A program made the translations under genes and the position numbers. This document shows positions 50,501 to 62,355 of a DNA stretch of 64,000 nucleotides, in pieces. The notes beneath the pieces are model-generated. The model was given only the letters and a program-made list of their open reading frames with translations, did not search any database and was not told the DNA's origin. How positions within the stretch are numbered: position 1 is the stretch's first letter; each line of letters starts with the position of its first letter. The DNA comes from Hymenolepis diminuta (Eukaryota > Platyhelminthes > Cestoda > Cyclophyllidea > Hymenolepididae), in assembly GCA_900708905.1 (NCBI GenBank), contig CAADRB010000018.1:1435668-1499667 (forward strand), given 5' to 3'.

Positions 50501-53500
50501 TAATTTGCTTTCGTCCATTTTCTTTATTTTCAATTGTCCTTTTTAATATGTTTTAAATTGGTAATGAAAGAGACGCTGAAAGAGTTATCGATAATTTAAA
50601 GTTATCATGTTTTGGTAACCATAAGTTAATTTTAATTCCTATCAAACCCGATCTTCGGTTATTGACATTGCAAATAACTCAATTTTGTTTATGTCATATT
50701 AACTTGATATAAGCTGACTGCGTTACATTTTCACAAACCAATTTCGCATTTTTGCATAAAATAAAATAATTTAATGGTCAAAATTAAAGTGTGTACTTAT
50801 GACAAGACTGAAAGTTGCCTCCTGCAATGTTAGCTTATCTTCAATGCATTCCTCAAATAATTAATTTTCTATGTTGTTTAAATTCTCCTTTATCTTATTA
50901 TCCTATTTAATTGAAATAAATTCTACTCTAATAAAAAATCGAATTTCTTTCTGGTGTAGAGTTTATTTAAATTACGATTTTTAATACACGGATTTATAAT
51001 ATTAATAACTTAAAAGATTGAAAATCATATACTCCAATGCGCAAAGTTTTTATTGCATACTTTTGGTCAAAAATGTTGCGTTAAAGCTGCTATTTTATAT
51101 GTTCCACACTACTGCACTTATAAAATAAAAGAGAATAATTTTTTATTAACGGATGTTTTATACGGATATAGTTCAGCAGTATTTGGCATTATTCACAAAA
51201 TTAAACTGGATGCAAGTTATTTTTCAAAAAAATCGTTTGCTTTTATTTAATTTTTTTAGCTGAATGTTTGGTATCATATCATCCCCGACCTAGCATTGAT
51301 GCCTTTGTTTTTTCTGTTCTTACATGTCTCCTTCTTATACATACGCCGTCTCATTCTCTTTTCCATCATTTAACACTTATTTAATTTATAATACTCGCTT
51401 TATCATTCATTCCATAGACATGATTCAGACTCCTTTTGGGGTTATCATTTAAGTAGTTTGCCAATAATAGAAGTGGACCCCACTTAACTCAGATGTACTT
51501 TCCATACACTTTTCTCCAATAAGCAAAAAATGTAATAACTGAAACTTTTTTATTATATTTCATTAAATAAGTGTGCATGTTTTTGGAAGTAAATAATACG
51601 AGTATTCCTATTTTAATGATACTTCTTAGAAATATTTATTGGTTTATTAACTTTCACAAATACAGACAGGAATTATCTTTAAGGCAAATATTTTTACATT
51701 TCGTTTGCGCAGATTTAACCTAGTTTTTTACTTTCGGAAAGTAAATTTTAAACAATATTCAAAATTGCATTTAATTATGTAACAAAAAATTATGAAGCAT
51801 AATAAATAAGTTATATCATATTCAATTTTATTAGAAATTAATCTGCTTCCATTGAGAAATGTGTAACTTATTATTAAAATTGTAAACAAGTGTATATTAA
51901 TATTACCTTCAACTAAATAACACAAAAAATGTACAGATTAGCTGAATAAAAGTAAAAGATTAAAAATCAGAGTCCCAAGAATAAGGGTTCAGAAATAGAA
52001 CTTGTATTATTAAGATTATTATCCCATTTTCCAAATATACTTTTAATATTTTTTTAGAAAATTATTGATTGCTTATCTTAATAAAAGCAATCAAGTCTGT
52101 CTACGACAGCAAAATATTTCAAATTCATAGTGCATATATGTGAATATGAATTTAACATTTTAACATTAGAAGAAGTTTTGCGTATATATCGACGTCAGCA
52201 AAACGAACGTCACAGTTTAGCATTTCATGAAGTTCAAACTTTTGCTATTTTTTTCTAAAACGAAGTAGATAAATAACTGTGTAGATTTTGCATGATTGTG
52301 AAATTACATGGGATTTTATAACATGTCAAAAAATTAACATCTGGATTATTAAAAAAAATTTTTGTTCGAACGGCACGAGAAAGCTCACATAAGTGTTTTC
52401 CTAGTCCAGGTCTCCATTAACATGAAAAGAATATGTCAAACATTTAATGATAATTAATAATTCATTATTAATCGTAATTACTATTTTTATCCCAATTGCT
52501 AATAATTAAAATTAGTTATTTATTTAATAGATGAAAATATTTAGAACTGAAATACCAATAGCAAAGAGTTACATCCCAGATTGAATTTAAGGATAAGTAT
52601 TTTTAATTTTTAATTCATTTCATTAATACCAAAAATAAATAGTCCAAATAATAAAGCACCTAACTTATATTTATCTGTAACCCTGGAGGAAAAATTTAGA
52701 TAAGGTTATGGAAGAATTCGTTCTTGATATTGGTCATTTTCACTTCCTCGATTTCCTGCTTGGATGAATGTGTGTTGTCACTCTTCAAGAATCTTTTAAA
52801 GAAACTCGCCTCAAGCTGTGCCATGATATGACAACCATTTTGTTTGTGGTGTGTCAACTAATTAAATCTTTTGCAGGTCTTAAATTCACCAGAAGTAAAA
52901 CACAAAAATATCTTGAAAAGAGTGATATTTAAGAGGAATTCTCCTCTTTACACTTATATAAAAAATTTATAGAAAATACACTAACAAGACGTTATTTTTC
53001 TAACTGAAAGCAAACATAATTTCTTCACAAAATGGGACAATAATATTTAATAGAATGGTTTCGCAAATTAAAATTTCAAATGAAACTTTTAATACACAAC
53101 ATTATTACTGCGTAGCGGTTAAAAAGTTCGTATGTTTATTTTTAAAATTATAAAATTGAAATACTGATATCAGTAAACATACTATTTTAGGAGCAAAATA
53201 TCAACATTCATTCCCTTTTTTATTTATATAAATAATGTGAATATTTTCAGTAATGTTCTTTTTCTTACTTCAACTAAACAGACAAAATGATACCTTAAAT
53301 ATACTATTTCATGTAAACTTAGCAGCACATATGTTGCGTGAATATTAGTCGAAAATAAATAATCTTCCTAAACATTTGCTGATTATTTAAAGATAAATTT
53401 AATATTTAACACAATGTATTTCATGACCTTCAACAGAATAGTATCAACAAGACTTAAGTGTTGTGGACGTAAACAACGAATCTGCGTTAATATTTTCGTA

Positions 53501-54849
53501 ATAATAGTATGCTTAACTACGTTTAAATAGCCTTATCTTTTAATATTGATTAGCATGAAATCTCTTAAAAAATACTTTCCACAGATATATTTCTAGAATA
53601 ATTCTAGTAGTCAATAATTGTCAACCCAGTGAACGGAAATTCAATCAGGAAACAGGGATCGTATCCTAAAATTTGAATAATGCAATAATAAAATTTGGAA
53701 CTGTAAAATTCACAAAGGAAAGCAGATTCATCTGAACTCAACTTCATATTTTGCAAGAAAAATTTTGATATTTTAAATTTATTCAAAGTTTCCTTCTTTT
53801 GACACATCTTGGACTTCGACACTGTTTCCTATTTTCAGATGTCTTTCTACAATGAAAAATGTAAATATTTCACTTTGACGTGGCTAACAAAGAATCTTTT
53901 GAGTTTGCAAAATTAGACTGAGCCTCTTTGATTATAATTAACCTTATATTTAGGACTTACAAAAAAATTTAAAACATTCAAAAGCCAGCACATTTCATTC
54001 TGAACAATTCTGATTTAGAAAAATATTATCAAGTTACTTGATTGGTTGACAAATAATAAGGAGATCACCTTGTTATTCATCAGCAGAAATTCATAAAATC
54101 TGTTCAAATTTGAAATAACATAAGTGTACGTTTTTGACAATAAATCTCGAATATTACAGTGCTTCAAAGCTATTTAGCAATTCAATTAAAGCCTAAGCTC
54201 AAGGCCATTAATAAATAATTAGCAATATAATTTTTTTCTTACCCTCTGAATTTTTAATGTAAATAAAATTTTGTAAATACAAGATTGGTTTTATTCAACA
54301 ATAAGTAATTTATTTAAATATTCTAATAAGCAATTCATAATCTTTGTGTATGCAAATTTTCAAATTTGCATTCATCTTAACAAAGTGGTATTTATAACAT
54401 TTAGCAAAAATAATGTTTCGAAATAGAAATAAGAGAAGTGTATCTCCAAATGTTACCCATTTAAGAAAATATAAAATCTATTACGAAAGAATGTAAAAGC
54501 TGTAGAAGTATCTATACACTTTAATTAAATTTTACGAAATCGTACTTTGTATAAAATTTTCTCAGAATAATATCGCAAAAATTTCCATATTTGGAAAGCT
54601 AATTTGCCATTTAAGCTTCTGAATAAAATTGAATATATTAATGTACTGTCTAAGAGATCCCTTAAAATTGATAAATAGCACATGAATTTCTCTAAAATCT
54701 GATACTCACCAAGGGAGAAAATATACAGTAAAAATTAGATTATCATAACACTTTATATTCTTGAAGAAGACAGTGGTAAAAGATAAATCCTGAAAATTCA
54801 CATTCGAAAATATGTTAATATGTACAATCCTGTCTGGTTTAAATTAAAG
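41518..54849. other. Long AT-rich stretch without recognisable gene
   Basis: Contains several short unassigned ORFs (44435-44713, 45709-45891, 47777-47989, 48238-48534, 49398-49813, 51053-51250). Some contain hydrophobic runs that AT-rich DNA gives by chance. A hairpin-forming repeat lies at 43297-43329 and a TTTA-rich run near 48204-48222. The patch at 43540-43680 is GC-richer with no clear homology. Confidence 0.45.
43297..43329. repeat. Perfect inverted repeat around an ATT run
   Basis: ATTCATATTA (43297-43306) and TAATATGAAT (43320-43329) are exact reverse complements separated by a 13-base ATT-type repeat. The structure could extrude as a cruciform or simply reflect AT-rich microsatellite growth. 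Confidence 0.8.
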
Positions 54850-56094
54850 TCATAGCTGGGGAACGCTTGTTCTTTGAAATCTGTACTGACTTATTGTAGA
54901 CACGCTACGATATTGTGTCTTGCGGCAGCAGAGTAAATTCACAAGTTCAACTCTGAACGGCCTGCTAGTGAGAAGATAGATAACAAAATTTGAAAAGCTG
55001 TCAACGATAATTAGCAAGCGAAGATAGATATTTAGAAATTTGCCAAAAAGTTCGGAAATAGCCGATTTAAAGACAACGGCGAAGAAGACTGGGGCCTCAC
55101 AGACAATAAAAACCGTTGCGATAAAAATAATAAATCGTGTTGCTCGAATTTGGTTTGGTAATCTTTGTGCATGTCGCACGGTTTGGATGGACTTGACCAC
55201 TGAACCACATCCGTCTTCATCCTTTCCTGATGTGTCAGTTCTCTGTCTCTTTCGTTGAATTCTGCAACAAGTCCATGATTGTCTTTGATCAGTTTCACAT
55301 TTAAATTTTTCTTCCTGTTTTTCCTTCTTCTCAGACGGCATACGATGCCGTAGAAGAGCAATTATCATAAAAAGGGTTGCGATTGTAACCACGGTTATAG
55401 GAATGGCGGACTGGTAGGCAAAGAATGTATTTTCAATGATTTTACTTGCCTTTGAATATCTACTTACATTTGGGAAGTGAACAATGGATTCAAGATTTGT
55501 ACATATTACCATTGGACGAATACTAATACGAATAGTGGCCATTATAACACCGACAAGGATAAATATAGCTATATAAATCAGTTGCCTTCTGGGACTGAAG
55601 ATGTGCGTCGAGACACGAGTTGCAACGGGCCTTGTAATAACCTCACACCGAGCTAATGCGATGAAAGTTACAACCCAGTTTCGCGAGCATGTAGCAGAGT
55701 TGACAGATAGGAACAAGATGAATGAAAAACATAATTCCGGAAGCTTTTCGTATTTTTCAATTACATATAGATCCCAGAGTTTGTTCACGAGAATTGTAGA
55801 AGTGAGCCACATTTCAATAGCCGTTAGTGTCACAAGACTCTGTCGCATAGAACCAAATCGTGTTGCTCCGGGTCGAGTTAAGACCCCAAGTGCAATGGCT
55901 TCCAACACCACTGCAAAAGCGGCCAATATCATGAGTGTAATATGTGCTTTACTATTTTGAACTTGCTCGTATTCATTAGTTTGATTTAATATCGCAGGAT
56001 CACAAGCGTCTGAGTAGTAAACCAATACATTCGGATCATTTCTGTTCATGTCAAGTGTTCTAAGATGTGTATCGTATGATATAACATCGGTCAT
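54850..56094 (-). CDS. Class A (rhodopsin-like) GPCR, peptide-receptor-like
   Basis: A 414-residue receptor in one exon. Start chosen at 56094: it is the first ATG after an in-frame stop at 56122-56124 and has A at -3. Extracellular N-terminus with one sequon (N37). Seven membrane segments at about 51-73, 85-106, 121-149, 171-192, 226-248, 319-342 and 353-377. Cys122 and Cys198 can form the conserved TM3-ECL2 disulfide. Several class A motifs are altered: D2.50 is Glu94, DRY reads Ala-Arg149-Cys, the TM6 CWxP reads CEAP (332-335), and NPxxY reads NFVIY (369-373). The third intracellular loop (249-318) is long and basic, and Cys389-Cys390 could be palmitoylated. It would signal through G proteins at the plasma membrane. 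The TM7 and TM6 patterns recall FMRFamide/neuropeptide-type receptors, but the ligand is unknown. ATTAAA (54521) and AATAAA (54290-54295) on the - strand are possible polyA signals. Confidence 0.93.
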   Translation of the reverse strand: MTDVISYDTHLRTLDMNRNDPNVLVYYSDACDPAILNQTNEYEQVQNSKAHITLMILAAFAVVLEAIALGVLTRPGATRFGSMRQSLVTLTAIEMWLTSTILVNKLWDLYVIEKYEKLPELCFSFILFLSVNSATCSRNWVVTFIALARCEVITRPVATRVSTHIFSPRRQLIYIAIFILVGVIMATIRISIRPMVICTNLESIVHFPNVSRYSKASKIIENTFFAYQSAIPITVVTIATLFMIIALLRHRMPSEKKEKQEEKFKCETDQRQSWTCCRIQRKRQRTDTSGKDEDGCGSVVKSIQTVRHAQRLPNQIRATRFIIFIATVFIVCEAPVFFAVVFKSAISELFGKFLNIYLRLLIIVDSFSNFVIYLLTSRPFRVELVNLLCCRKTQYRSVSTISQYRFQRTSVPQL

Positions 56095-56280
56095 GGTTTT
56101 GCAGCTAACTCTGTGATGTATTCACTGGTTGGTTATGGCAGGTCAGTTTTAGCCATTGGTCTTCTCTTGCCTATGCAGTTCGTATAACCTCTTCCTCATC
56201 GGCTGAACCGCACCGACCAATCAGATTATGGCTTGGAGGAATGGCCAATTATCACCCTAACCTAGTACAAATAGCACCTA
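56095..56280 (-). promoter_or_regulatory. Likely upstream/promoter region of the GPCR gene
   Basis: Directly upstream of the receptor ATG the DNA becomes clearly less AT-rich (about 56110-56270). It carries a CCAAT box on the gene strand at 56155-56159, about 60 bases before the ATG, and another in opposite orientation at 56217-56221. No clear TATA box is seen. The role is inferred from position and composition. Confidence 0.4.
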
Positions 56281-57382
56281 ATGTATAGTAAAAATACTTC
56301 TGCCTATTATTAATATTAAATTTTGTATTCCTTTTGAAGATCAAATTTAATGAAACCTCTCTATAAAGTCTATTTGCGACACAAGTACTGAAGATTTAGA
56401 ATATTGAAAATAAAGTTAAATTTTCCTCAAATTGAATAAGATATCCCAGCCAAGGAGAAGGGAAACACAGGTTCTCGTTTTTATATAGAAAATTTATCAC
56501 ACTTCTATTAGAACTATGTACAGTATAACGTAATCTACATTAATTCACATAAGCAATTGTAAAGGGCTCTTTTTAATAATAAAAGGAAAAAAATATATAA
56601 TAAATATAAAAATTGTCAGGGAATAAAATTTGATAATTTTGCATAACCAAATTTGCTTCTTGATGAGAAATTTTTTAATAAGTTTTATGCTTTGACAATT
56701 ATGATATTGTATTTTATAAAGAGTGGTATTTTTTTAAATCATACTTATTTACAAACGCAATTTGATCATTTTATATGCAGAAATTTGCATAAAACGTTGT
56801 TTTATATAATATGTAGAGATAGTTTCATAAATTTTTTTGTTTCCTAATTTCTGAATGAAACTTTTCATGCATCACAAATTTTTCCAAAAATTAAAATTAG
56901 ACGGAACTCTTTGTACATTTGTTAAAATTATTTGCCGGAAATCACGTGTTTCTAGACAATTAAATATAGTGTCATTTATTTCGATGTTAAATTTTTACTA
57001 ATTTAAAGTAGAGCAACAATATTATAAAAAATTTTCGGATTCTTTATTTGTTTAACCTGAAAACAAGAAATACTAATATTCGTTAGTCGTTCATTTCATA
57101 CTTTACCCACATTCAAGCCATGGCATCCGTATTCGCTTTTCGATGACCTTTATTCACGGTTTTCTTTAAGTGAATTGATGTTGAAGTTGTGGTTAGTAAA
57201 TTGAACATGGCTGCCATATGACGAGGGTGATTGGTTTGAGGAATTTCTATTTTATTTTTCCAGAAGCTTTAAAAATTCAAAACAGCTATTGGTGCATATA
57301 ATAAATAACATTATCATGCCAATAATAATAATCATCAAGTCTTGTTAGGGAAGTTGTTTTTGCACTCGGCGTTAGTAAGAGG

Positions 57383-57514
57383 TATTATCATGGAGATTTT
57401 TTGATAATAATCTTGACTTGGCATATTTTTATGCCAAAATCAACCATTGCAGTGCGCACTGATGGACAGCAAGCCCGTAGGCTTTGACTTTACGGACGAT
57501 TATGTGAATCCGTA
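57383..57514. repeat. Cluster of three perfect inverted repeats
   Basis: Within 132 bases: TATTATCA/TGATAATA arms (57383-57390 and 57402-57409), the 12-base palindrome CAGTGCGCACTG (57450-57461), and TACGGA/TCCGTA arms (57491-57496 and 57509-57514). The last two lie in a patch that is strikingly GC-rich for this window. They could be protein-binding sites or parts of an old element. Confidence 0.6.
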
Positions 57515-60500
57515 CGCCGCTGCACACCATACATAATTTATTCTCTTCACACGAGCTAAACTGGTAAAAACGAAGGAATTAAGATTACGGGTTGAGAGTC
57601 TGGTTGATAAGTGTAATTTAGTTTTGAATGAACCAAAATTCTAAAAATGGGACCAACTTTAAATATGTTATTGCTCATATGTGCGTAAAATACGCAGTCC
57701 TGAAAAACTATTTATCTTTTCTTGATTATATTAAGCAAGGAAATTCATGGGCGAAATGAAATAATAATGACTAAGAGGAACATTTTTGGGATCAGTAATT
57801 GATGTCTCATGTGTTACTTGTATTACATATTATTAAATTGAAATTAATGATAAATTTTGTCAAAATTTTAACATAAAAATCTTCTGCTATCTAAATTGAA
57901 TTTATGCATATTTTGTTCGTTATACAAGTTGAACAAAAATTAAGTTTGGTTTGACTTAAGTTGATAACATATTAAAAGTGTTTTATGTTATTTTAAAGAG
58001 AGCGTAACTGGGTTATCCCAAAATCTCATTGGTCAATCAACTATATAATGATGCGCATGACCAAGGTACTGATAATGCTTGATCAACCTCACAATAAAGT
58101 TTAAAGCTTATAAATAGTATTGTTATCTCTGTTCTGCTGATATGTGGATGAGATGAAGGTAATCAAATAGACATTATTATATGTGCAATATTAAGGAGTT
58201 TATAAATCTAAATACAGAGAGGAGGATATTTAGTGGCAATGCAACTGTAACCGAGTATTTCTAATTCAAAGTTCATTGAATCGAAACCTAAAAGAGCAAA
58301 TATGAAAAATATAAAGTCAGGTAAAGGAGTTTTAGTAAGAGAGTTTGACAAATGGAATTTTTCTTTATGAATTCCTCTAGATGAATAAGAGATGACGTTT
58401 TATAAAGATGCACATATAATTATAAAAATTACCTATATATTTCTTTTAATAAATTTAATTTTTACTTTGCCTTTCCTACTACTATTGAAATAACGAATAA
58501 GCCATGTTTTGTTTATATGTAGTAGTATGAATTATGGTATACCGTGAAATGTTCAGAGTGAAATTTAATAAGAACTTTTCGCAGTAGCATGAAGAACGCA
58601 TTGCATCCCTTTGTAACACTTCTTGAGACCCCTGGAAATAAACGACTGATATTAAATTTTTTGTCTGCATTTGAGGGTTTGGTCCATATAACTCTAACCG
58701 CATGAATAAAATGGAGTATTTTCTATCTGTAACACAAAACTGTAAAATTTTGTTGTAATAGTAATTAAAAAATGCATACCTCTGGATGTTTTCAAACTAA
58801 CTTGATCAGATCTGATATGCACTGTAGCCTCATTTCCAAATTTAAGATAACTTATCATGCGTCCTTCAATAAATCTTTTAACATCCTAATTTTCGGATCT
58901 CTTTCGTTATTCACGTTTTTACTGATGATTTCCTGAATGAATTCAAGTAATAAAACTTTAAAACACTCTAACTGGTAGTAAATGCTTCAAGATTTTATAG
59001 TTCATTATTAATAATCAGTTGCGATCTAAGAAGACGTCTTTTTCAGACTCTATTTCGGCCATTGCTATTACCTGAACTTTCCAACACTTAGGAAGTTTGT
59101 TTTTCATTTTTTTAATTAAGGCGGTCTTTGGTGTTTGATTATAATTACTACTAATGAAATTTAGCTTTGATACCAATTTTCCCATATCTCAATACCCAAT
59201 AATTTTTAAACAGAAATAACTTTTAAATGAAACTACTAAAGTATTTATTATTAAATCAATATAAAGATAACTCTTACTTCTTCCACTAAATTAATTGTCG
59301 GAATATTTATATCATTTAGCAGTTGTATTTTAGTACCACTTTGATAAATTACTCATTTGTTAAAAATTACAGCACGTTTCTTTGAACTGACTGACGGTAC
59401 AAATTGGCATGCTATAAATTATTCAAAATTGTTTCTGACTAATTTTGGTAAAAGTTTCATTTGATTCATTATCTCTACCTTGTTTCCCTGTGTATTATCT
59501 TAATTTTATGCCATTCAAAACTATGCTTTTGAAACCACTGATTATGCTCAAAAACTAGTTAAATGTATAAGACTACTATATTTTTGGCAAAAAATGAAGT
59601 TTTCCGGGTAGAACCGTTTTAATTTCTTGGCTTGGAACTGATTTGACCAAATCATATATTTAAACTATATTCACGCCCTATTTACCAATGTCTATTTCAA
59701 AACAGTATACGTTAAAGCTTTCTGGAGGAAAACCGATTGGAATTGCTGTGCAAATCTGAAGATAATCACTTAAATTACATCATGTTGGATTCATGAAGCT
59801 TAAAAATAAGAAAGTGGTTACCCAATCGTTCTTTTTATTGTTTGATGCCAAATATTCATCTTCTTATTTCCCTTTTATACTCAGGGTTATAATTAGAAAA
59901 AAATTAATGTAACTAGATGTGACCTTGTGAATAAACTATCAAGGCCATAGCTTGAAAGGAAGTCAAAACAAAGAATGTTAACGGTAAATGCACGAAATGG
60001 CATAGGTTTTTTTGCCTCTCTATCAGGTTGTTAGTAGGTGAAAGCTATGTGTTATTTTGTTCAAAAAGTTTCATAGATAACATCTTTAAACTAGTGTACG
60101 TATTATATAGCGACCATTTTATTGGTAAAAGATTGGAATTTCTCTCAGGATATTTGCACTAGACCCGCAAACTAATAAATTGTCCCCATTTAAGAATTTT
60201 CTATACGGTCCTTCTTATTTAAAAATGTGGTTAATAAACCGTCAAACAATAATCACAATCTTTTTATATTCAGTTGCTACCCAGATTTTAGCCTTTTGTT
60301 ATATTGGAGTTGCTATTTAAGAGGCTGTGGTAAGGGATATTAGTCACGTCAATGCCACTTAAAGCTGTAGTATCCTATTTGGCATAGGAAGGAGAAAACA
60401 AAACACATTAATTCCCTATTCGATTAATTCACAAATACTTTCTCCGTTACAAATAACAGGAAATTTTTTCTTCCAGAGAAAATTTCAACTAATTATGAAT

Positions 60501-62337
60501 GAAAATGATATTTATTTAAAATAGAAGCGTCACGTGAGTTTGGACTATGTACGGGTCTCTTATTATTTTTCTGATCAAAGCAGACATTAAACAGTTGAAA
60601 AAGATAAAAATAGTTTTTTCACAAAATTTGGGGCTTTTATTTCTTTTTAGTGACTCCAGCGGAGAAAAGGTTTTAACTTCTTTTATGTCATTATTGAAAT
60701 TTGTAGGACTATTTATCCGGTGTTGAAAACATAATAATTCATGTGCCTGAGTTATTTACGTAAAAATAACTTACTTCATTTTGGTGATAGGTGAAAAGTT
60801 TAAGTCCTATAAATATTGTTATTTTATCTTGAAACATCGATGGACAAATGTCATCCATCTAGACACCTATCCAGCAAGAGAAAAATACATGCCCAAAAAA
60901 ATATCTCAAGAAAAATTTTAACTTTTAAATTGAAAATGCTTTCAAGCACCTCCACTTATTGGATAATTTTATTCCAAATAGAACAATAAATTGTTCAAAA
61001 ATGTAAGTCTTCGATAAAATCGCTCATCTCATGATAAAAAATTAAGTAATATTTGTTACTGATTAATTGTTTAAAAAATCCGATATTATATTTACCATAT
61101 AGAAAGTTAGAAATAGTTTAATATATGAAACCTGCTAACCTCAAAATTATCACATTGTTTAATTTTTCAGTCAGTTTTGATTTTATTTGGAAACAAAATT
61201 ATATGGTAGAAGTCATCGAAATAAAATTGAAAAATCTTATCGTCCTATTGTCCCTCTAGATTTTATTGCTTTGATAGTAATAGTGATTATAAAGAAGATA
61301 AAGACCGATTGCAAATTGAACAATCTTTGGGCCGAAAAATTGCACTTTATCTCAGATGAGCACATTGATAGATGTGAACAAGTGAATATTGACTTCGTGC
61401 CCTCTGATATGACAGATCCGACCTTCGTGCATATTAAGAGAACATGATGGCTCAAATCTTACCGGCTACGTTTGTAAACCTAAGCGATAACCTAAAATGC
61501 CTATTCTACTACTCAAAAAACCCAGTAGGTTCATGCTAAGGCATTTTACTTTGGTGGAATCTGATAGGTGCATAGAGAATCAGCAATATAATGGTTCTAT
61601 GAATATATAAGCACAGCAAAGGATCCAAATACACAATAAAGGATAAAGCGACAGTTCAGAAAGATATTAATCAATTTTAACAAATTCCTTTATTGTAAAG
61701 ATTGTGTGCACGATACTATTCGGAGAAGCGAATACATAGTTTTTAGTGTATGAATTTTGAGAGGAGTAAGGAAAACTTGTACAAGAAATTTCGGATATTT
61801 GCCTTTAGAAAGTTGCAAAAATAAAGTATAATGAAGAGTGTAGGAGAAAAATACCCAGAAAGTGAATTTTCTATAACTTGAAATCGAAAATCGAATAAAT
61901 TAACTCCTTTGATATTCTTAGATTTCTTCTCCTTATCCATTATTTCACTTTAATCACCCAAGTTTAGCTGTTTCCCCACAGTGAAAAAATTATACCATTT
62001 TTTCTGTATTCCCTTAAATATTAAATTAATATGCTATTTCATATAGCTACGGTTGAATTTTCAATTAAACAATGTTTTTAAAATCCCCAAGCGGATAGGA
62101 TTTTTGGCGCGGTTGCCCTCAGAACGGCAGGAAAAGTTCTTCAGTGACGTTTATTGAGAATGTTTTCTTTTTATTAAAAAATTGCGTTCTGATTTGATTT
62201 GAATTCAAACTTTTGAAATACTAACTTCTAACTTTTTAGTATTTAATTTTCTTTCAAATGCAAAAATTCGTTTCAAAATTGAAAAGAAAAGCCAATAAAA
62301 CGTTGTGAATTTGCCTTAATTAGAAGAGTATTTCATT

Positions 62338-62355
62338 ATTAATAATATTATTAAT
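62338..62355. repeat. 18-base AT-only palindrome
   Basis: ATTAATAATATTATTAAT is its own reverse complement. It is a candidate DNA-bending or cruciform spot, but chance is possible in AT-rich DNA. Confidence 0.7.

Noticed and set aside
55032..55960. ORFs of 72-119 residues on both strands inside the GPCR gene
   Set aside because: They are alternative-frame shadows of the 414-residue receptor and show no features of their own.
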